A stretch of 64,000 nt of DNA from contig NZ_JAFGZD010000001.1 of NCBI RefSeq assembly GCF_017165765.1, forward strand, positions 186,001-250,000, in the 5' to 3' direction. Positions 60,000 through 64,000 of this stretch are shown piece after piece. This DNA is from Pseudomonas capsici. GTDB lineage: Bacteria; Pseudomonadota; Gammaproteobacteria; Pseudomonadales; Pseudomonadaceae. Within the stretch, counting starts at the first letter, position 1. Every line of letters starts with the position of its first letter. The position numbers and the translations under genes were made by a program. The notes under the pieces were generated by a model that saw nothing but the letters and a program-made list of their open reading frames with translations, searched no databases and had not been told where the DNA came from.

Positions 60000-60299
60000 A
60001 TGAAGGCTTATTGGATTGCAAATGTGGATGTCACCGACCCCAAGCAGTACAGCGAATATACCCAGCGAGCGCCAGCGGCATTTGAATTATTTGGTGGCAA
60101 ATTCATGGCGCGCGGTGGGCGCTCCGAAGCCGTCGAAGGCCGCGACACGCCACAGCGCACCGTGGTGATCGAATTCGAGTCGTATGAGCAGGCTTTGGCC
60201 TGTTATCGCTCGCCCGAGTATCAGGAAGCGATGAGTCATCGCCAGGGCGTGGCGAAGGCCGAGATTGTGATTGTCGAGGGGATCGCGCAGCAGGAGTAA
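60000..60299 (+). CDS. DUF1330 family protein
   Basis: The 99-residue protein has the ferredoxin-like dimeric fold pattern of DUF1330 (related to Dabb/EthD): KAYWIANVDVTDPKQYSEYTQ, FELFGGKFMARGG, VVIEFESYEQALACYRSPEYQ. Small proteins of this type often assist or catalyse steps in aromatic and polyketide degradation. It is divergent from the ribB-like gene with one operator-like palindrome between, so it probably belongs to the same induced unit. No catalytic residues can be named. Confidence 0.85.
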   Translation: MKAYWIANVDVTDPKQYSEYTQRAPAAFELFGGKFMARGGRSEAVEGRDTPQRTVVIEFESYEQALACYRSPEYQEAMSHRQGVAKAEIVIVEGIAQQE

Positions 60300-60324
60300 T
60301 GCCGATCAGTCAAGGCAGTCACTT

Positions 60325-60414
60325 GTAGAAGGGGCCTTGGCCGCGACGATGCAGCTTGCAGGCAACACATGTTCAGCGCTTTCAAGCAGGTCGTCGCGGC
60401 CAAGGTTCTCCCAT
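60325..60414. repeat. REP-type inverted repeat pair
   Basis: Same element as 13531-13626 and 18727-18816, with arms around GGCCTTGGCCGCGAC and its inverted copy at about 60391-60405. The outer bases are more degenerate than in the other copies. It lies between the convergent DUF1330 and Nudix genes. Confidence 0.8.
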
Positions 60415-60443
60415 GAATTCTGACCTTGCCGCCTGATTGGCTT

Positions 60444-61007
60444 TTACCGGATGAAATGCACCTTGCCGGTATCGTCATTGCCCATGTACAGGCCATATAC
60501 CCCGGCCTGACGTTCGGCGATGTAGCGTTCGAGGATTTGCCGGATGGCGGGGTAGTAGATGCTGTCCCACGGGATGTCTTCGGGGGCGAAGAATCTGTAA
60601 TCCAGCGTCTCCGGCCCGAACTGGCCGGTAACCTCCAGGGCTATGGCGCGGAAGACGATATACACCTCGCTGATCCTCGGCACGCTGAAGATGGAGTAGG
60701 GCGAGATGATTTCTGCGCGTACGCCGCTTTCTTCCCAGACTTCCCGCAGGGCGGCCTGTTCGGTGGTTTCGCCGCTCTCCATGAAACCGGCCGGTAGCGT
60801 CCAGGTGCCGGGGCGTGGTGCGATTGCCCGCTGGCACAGCAGGTATTTGCCTTCCTGCTCGATGATGCAGCCGGCAATGATCTTCGGATTGACGTAGTGA
60901 ATGTAATTGCAGCTGCCGCACATCAGTCGCGCATGGGTATCGCCCGGTGGCACGCGCTGATCGAGATCGGCACTGCCACATTGCGGACAAAAGCGCGGCG
61001 CAGGCAT
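60444..61007 (-). CDS. Nudix hydrolase with N-terminal zinc ribbon
   Basis: The 187-residue protein starts with a zinc ribbon (CPQCGS at 7-12 and CGSCNY at 31-36), like NudC-type proteins. A complete Nudix box follows (GFMESGETTEQAALREVWEESGV, written here over two stretches: GFMESGETTE and REVWEESGV, about 74-96). It should cleave a nucleoside-diphosphate-linked compound; in this context a flavin or pyridine dinucleotide is possible. Its start is one base beyond the GntR gene stop, so both are one transcript. The substrate is not visible from sequence. Confidence 0.85.
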   Translation of the reverse strand: MPAPRFCPQCGSADLDQRVPPGDTHARLMCGSCNYIHYVNPKIIAGCIIEQEGKYLLCQRAIAPRPGTWTLPAGFMESGETTEQAALREVWEESGVRAEIISPYSIFSVPRISEVYIVFRAIALEVTGQFGPETLDYRFFAPEDIPWDSIYYPAIRQILERYIAERQAGVYGLYMGNDDTGKVHFIR

Positions 61008-61008
61008 G

Positions 61009-61761
61009 TCAGCGTCCTATTCGGGGTTCTTTGATGGCAATCGGCGCAACGATGTCGCGGACTTTGGCGTCATCGTCCTGCTTGGACTTGAGGTATTCCA
61101 GTGCCACAGCGGCAGCATTGCGTACGTGATCGACCGAAGCCTGGTGGGCGGCCAGAGGGTCGCCGCTCTTGATGGCTTCGACGATGCGTTCCATTTCCTG
61201 GCTGCTGGCACCGCGTCGGTTGATCTGTGACACCGAGGTGGCTCGCAGGTAGCTGATGCGCGCCTGCAACTGGCGCAACTGGGTGGCGGCGATGTGATTG
61301 CCCGAGCCTTCGAGCAGTACATCGTAGAAGCTTTGCACCGAATCGATGACCTGTTGCAGTTCGCCATCGTCGAGCGCCTTGCGGTTTTCCTCGAGGGCCT
61401 TTTCCAGGGCACGGATATCCTTTGCCTTGGCTCGCAGGGTGAAAAGCTGCACGATCAACCCTTCGAGCACGCAACGCAGCTCATAGATGTCGCAGGCATC
61501 TTCCAGGGTAATGATGGCGACCCGCGGCCCCTTGGCGTCGGCAAACTCCACCAGCCCCTCGGACTCCAGATGGCGCAAGGCTTCACGCACGGATGTCCGG
61601 CTGACCCCGAGACGATCGCACAGGTCTCGCTCGACCAGACGATCTCCCGGCAGGAGCTGGAAGTTCATGATCGCGCTGCGCAGTTTGTCCAGCACGATTT
61701 CGCGCAGGGTAACGGGGTTGCGATTGACCTTGAAGTTGTCGTCGAGTGGCAGGCGTTTCAT
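61009..61761 (-). CDS. FCD-domain GntR-family regulator
   Basis: The 250-residue protein has an N-terminal winged helix (LREIVLDKLRSAIMNFQLLPGDRLVERDLCDRLGVSRTSVREALRHLESEGLVEF, about 22-75) and an all-helical FCD domain (about 95-225) with metal-ligand type residues in DIYELRCVLEGL and FYDVLLEGSGN. FCD regulators are usually repressors released by an organic acid. It is co-transcribed with the Nudix gene. Palindromes TGGTATACCA (59940) and TGGTATTCCA (58659) are plausible targets, linking it to ribB, DUF1330 and the transporter. Confidence 0.88.
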   Translation of the reverse strand: MKRLPLDDNFKVNRNPVTLREIVLDKLRSAIMNFQLLPGDRLVERDLCDRLGVSRTSVREALRHLESEGLVEFADAKGPRVAIITLEDACDIYELRCVLEGLIVQLFTLRAKAKDIRALEKALEENRKALDDGELQQVIDSVQSFYDVLLEGSGNHIAATQLRQLQARISYLRATSVSQINRRGASSQEMERIVEAIKSGDPLAAHQASVDHVRNAAAVALEYLKSKQDDDAKVRDIVAPIAIKEPRIGR

Positions 61762-61933
61762 CGGGTGTGCTCGGAGTGGGGCTGTCTATGTGAAAAACAC
61801 GGCCAGAACAAGGACGGTCGCGTTCATGGCGTCAGCCTGAAAACCGGCCGGGCTGACGCATGACCGGGCATGCATCGCCCGGAAGGACGCCGAGTTTATC
61901 ATGCCGTTGCTCTTGACTACCAAGAACCCCGTC

Positions 61934-62419
61934 TCATGCAAAAGGTGGCAGAGCCCCCAGTTTGCCGCGGTAGTAGAGCATCGGCGTCGCAGGTGTTTCG
62001 GGCAGGATCAGGTTTTTCACCGCGCCAACGATGATCGCGTGATCGCCGCCGTCATATTCGCGCCACAGTTCGCACTCGATGATCGCCGTTGCCTTGCTCA
62101 GTAAAGGGTTGCCGAGGTCGCTCAGGTGCCATTCGATGCCCTTGGTCTTGTCCTTGCCCTTGCTGGCGAACGCATAGGCTTCAGCCTGTTGATCGGCAGA
62201 GAGCAGGTGGATGGCGAACTTCTTGCTGTCGCGCAGCACGGGGTAGGTGTCGCTGGCGTAGTTCGGGCAGAACAGCACCAGTGCCGGGTCGATGGACAGT
62301 GCGCTGAAGGCGCTGGCGGTGATGCCTACCAGACTGCCTTCGGCATCCAGTGTGGTGACGATGGTCACGCCCGAAGGAAAGGACGCCATGACTTCTTTAT
62401 AAATGCCGGGTTCTATCAT
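61934..62419 (-). CDS. Flavin reductase of the DIM6/NTAB family
   Basis: The 161-residue protein (MIEPGIYKEVMASFPSGVTIVTT) shows FMN-binding features SLVGITASAFSALSIDPALVLFC and KFAIHLL. The C-terminal GDHAIIVGAVKNL and PMLYYRGKLGAL are typical of small reductases that supply FMNH2 to two-component monooxygenases. I chose ATG 62419, with AGG about 8 bases upstream; TTG 62437 would overlap the aldehyde dehydrogenase stop. No partner oxygenase is in this window; it may be encoded beyond the right edge. Confidence 0.85.
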   Translation of the reverse strand: MIEPGIYKEVMASFPSGVTIVTTLDAEGSLVGITASAFSALSIDPALVLFCPNYASDTYPVLRDSKKFAIHLLSADQQAEAYAFASKGKDKTKGIEWHLSDLGNPLLSKATAIIECELWREYDGGDHAIIVGAVKNLILPETPATPMLYYRGKLGALPPFA

Positions 62420-62433
62420 TGCCGCCGCCTCAC

Positions 62434-63915
62434 TCAACGCATTACAAAAGGATCAGGCATGGGGGCCTGCGATAGATTGATCCATACCGTTTTCAGTTCG
62501 GTATAGGCCAGGACCGAGTCAATGCCGCTTTCCCGGCCATAGCCGCTGTTCTTGAACCCGCCGATGGGGGCCATGGCAGATACGGCTCGATAGGTGTTGA
62601 CCCAGATGATACCTGAACGGATGTCCCGTGCCAGACGGTGTGCGCGGCCCAGGTCCCGGGTCCAGATACCGGCTGCCAGGCCGAACTGGGAGTCGTTGGC
62701 AATCGCCAGGGCTTCGGCCTCATCCTTGAAGCGGATTACCGAAGCGACAGGACCGAAGACTTCTTCCTGCATGATCTTCATGGAATTGCGGTCGCACTCG
62801 AACAGGGTCGGCTCGTAGAACCAGCCTTCGCCTGCCGTTTCGGGCCGCTTGCCACCCAGACGCAGGCGTGCGCCTTCGGCCAGAGCGTCAGCCACCAGGC
62901 CTTCGACTACGGCCAGTTGCTGGGCAGTGGCCATCGGGCCCATTTCAGTGGTTTCGTCCTGGGGGTTGCCGATGCGGATGCGGCTGGCGCGTTCGGCCAG
63001 ACGTTCGACGAACTCGTCGTAGATCTCGTCCTGGACCAGCAGTCGCGAACCGGACACGCAGCTTTGCCCCGATGCGGCATAGATACCGGCGACCGCGCCA
63101 TTGATGGCGCTGTCCAGATCGGCGTCGGCAAAGATGATATTGGGGGATTTGCCACCCAGTTCCAGCGACAGCTTGGCGAAGTTTTCGGCACTGCTGCGCA
63201 CCACATGGCGCGCGGTTGCAGCGCCGCCGGTAAAGGCGATCTTGCGCACCAGCGGATGACGGGTCAGCGCCGCGCCGGTACTTGGGCCGTAGCCGGTCAC
63301 GACATTCACCACGCCCGGTGGAATACCGGCTTCCAGCGCCAGACGCGCCAGTTCCAGAATGGTCGCCGAGGCATGCTCGGAAGGCTTGAGCACGATGGTA
63401 TTGCCTGCCGCCAGTGCCGGAGCCAGCTTGATGGCGGTCAGATACAGCGGGCTGTTCCAGGGAATGATTCCGGCAACCACGCCCATGGGTTCATGGACCG
63501 TGTAGGCAAACAGGTCGGGCTTGTCGAGGGGCAGGGTGCCGCCTTCGAGTTTGTCCGCAAGACCGGCCGTGTAGTGGAAAAACTCCGGCAGATAGCTCAC
63601 CTGACCGCGGGTTTCGCGGATCAGCTTGCCGTTGTCGCGGCTTTCCAGTTGCGCCAGTTGTTCCTTGTTTTCGGCGATCAGGTCGCCCAGCCTGCGCAGC
63701 AGCTTGCCCCGTGCCGTGGCTGTCAGACCACGCCAGGCCTTGCCTTCAAAGGCCTTTTGCGCGGCCTGGACGGCGCGTTCCACGTCTGCTTCATCGGCGT
63801 CGGGCAACTGCGCCCAGGGTTCGGCCAATGCAGGGTTGAGACTGTCGAAGGTCTTGCCGGAAAGTGCGTCGACCCATTGGCCGTCGATGCACATCTGAAA
63901 GCGCGTGAGAGTCAT
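62434..63915 (-). CDS. NAD(P)-dependent aldehyde dehydrogenase
   Basis: The 493-residue protein is a full-length ALDH. It has the cofactor segment IIPWNSPLYLTAIKLAPALAAGN, the general base in LELGGKSPN and the nucleophile Cys in SGQSCVSGSRLL (near 290). FGPVASVIRF follows. It oxidises an aldehyde to a carboxylic acid. Its start overlaps the stop of an upstream alpha/beta hydrolase gene by 4 bases, and the flavin reductase gene follows. This fits a catabolic operon in which an oxygenase and hydrolase yield an aldehyde. The substrate is unknown. Confidence 0.92.
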   Translation of the reverse strand: MTLTRFQMCIDGQWVDALSGKTFDSLNPALAEPWAQLPDADEADVERAVQAAQKAFEGKAWRGLTATARGKLLRRLGDLIAENKEQLAQLESRDNGKLIRETRGQVSYLPEFFHYTAGLADKLEGGTLPLDKPDLFAYTVHEPMGVVAGIIPWNSPLYLTAIKLAPALAAGNTIVLKPSEHASATILELARLALEAGIPPGVVNVVTGYGPSTGAALTRHPLVRKIAFTGGAATARHVVRSSAENFAKLSLELGGKSPNIIFADADLDSAINGAVAGIYAASGQSCVSGSRLLVQDEIYDEFVERLAERASRIRIGNPQDETTEMGPMATAQQLAVVEGLVADALAEGARLRLGGKRPETAGEGWFYEPTLFECDRNSMKIMQEEVFGPVASVIRFKDEAEALAIANDSQFGLAAGIWTRDLGRAHRLARDIRSGIIWVNTYRAVSAMAPIGGFKNSGYGRESGIDSVLAYTELKTVWINLSQAPMPDPFVMR

Positions 63916-64000
63916 GCAACGATTCCCTTTGCCGGGTTATGTAGAGCTGCCGACTTGTCGAGAAAGTCCAGCAACACCTGATTGACCAGACGCGGCGATT
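63912..64000 (-). CDS. C-terminal end of an alpha/beta hydrolase-like protein (5' part outside window)
   Basis: An open minus-strand frame enters from the right edge and ends at TGA 63912-63914, overlapping the aldehyde dehydrogenase ATG (ATGA). The last ~28 residues include RLVNQVLLDFLDKSAALHNP, a tail usual in alpha/beta hydrolases after the catalytic histidine. Only this tail is visible, so the class is tentative, but translational coupling to the aldehyde dehydrogenase is clear. Confidence 0.6.
   Translation of the reverse strand, partial: SPRLVNQVLLDFLDKSAALHNPAKGIVA

Noticed and set aside
1..64000. CRISPR arrays, tRNA or rRNA genes, insertion sequences
   Set aside because: No regularly spaced repeats, cloverleaf sequences or transposase frames were found on either strand.

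Overview
The window looks like the chromosome of a Pseudomonas, most likely of the syringae complex or a close relative. The grounds are high GC, Pseudomonas-type REP palindromes, two DUF6124 genes (a Pseudomonas family), and a yersiniabactin cluster that makes salicylate with separate PchA and PchB enzymes. No phage, transposase, tRNA or CRISPR array was seen. Species assignment is inference.

Left part (1-11.7 kb). A minus-strand operon resembles the rhizopine O-demethylase genes mocD-mocE-mocF (di-iron oxygenase, Rieske ferredoxin, flavin reductase), with a cut-off sugar isomerase gene downstream and a divergent LacI-type regulator. Accessory DNA follows: an AT-rich orphan DUF2971 gene, a possible gene remnant, a lipoprotein, and a PAAR/pyocin-S type VI effector with its DUF6392-like immunity gene. 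The effector pair is bracketed by two copies of a DUF6124 gene, each preceded by a ~330-nt leader. The two leaders differ mainly where the differences preserve RNA pairing, and one conserved strand can pair with the ribosome-binding site and start codon. I regard this as the best candidate for an undescribed element here. Two exported proteins (one DUF4198) end this part.

Middle (12-47.7 kb). A membrane diguanylate cyclase and a two-gene RND efflux operon with a divergent TetR regulator precede a complete ~29-kb yersiniabactin locus. On the minus strand it reads fyuA, ybtP, ybtQ, irp2, ybtX, irp1, ybtU, ybtT, ybtE, pchB, pchA, with ybtA divergent from fyuA. PchA and PchB make salicylate, YbtE loads it on HMWP2, HMWP2 and HMWP1 with YbtU build the thiazoline/thiazolidine chain, YbtT edits, and FyuA/YbtP/YbtQ import the metal chelate. 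A Fur-like box and two AraC-type half-sites lie between fyuA and ybtA.

Right part (47.7-64 kb). A second TonB receptor is divergent from DUF2946, SCO1 and PCu(A)C genes and a dedicated tonB-exbB-exbD set, which suggests copper acquisition. Then come a polyamine-type ABC transporter, a RibB/RibA-like fusion lacking the zinc cysteines of GTP cyclohydrolase II, a divergent DUF1330 gene, a Nudix hydrolase with an FCD-GntR regulator, and a flavin reductase/aldehyde dehydrogenase/hydrolase operon running off the right edge. Two near-identical 10-bp palindromes link the transporter and the RibB/DUF1330 promoters to the GntR protein. These genes look like one catabolic unit built around a flavin-dependent oxygenase that is not in the window. 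Four REP-type inverted repeats each sit between convergent gene ends.
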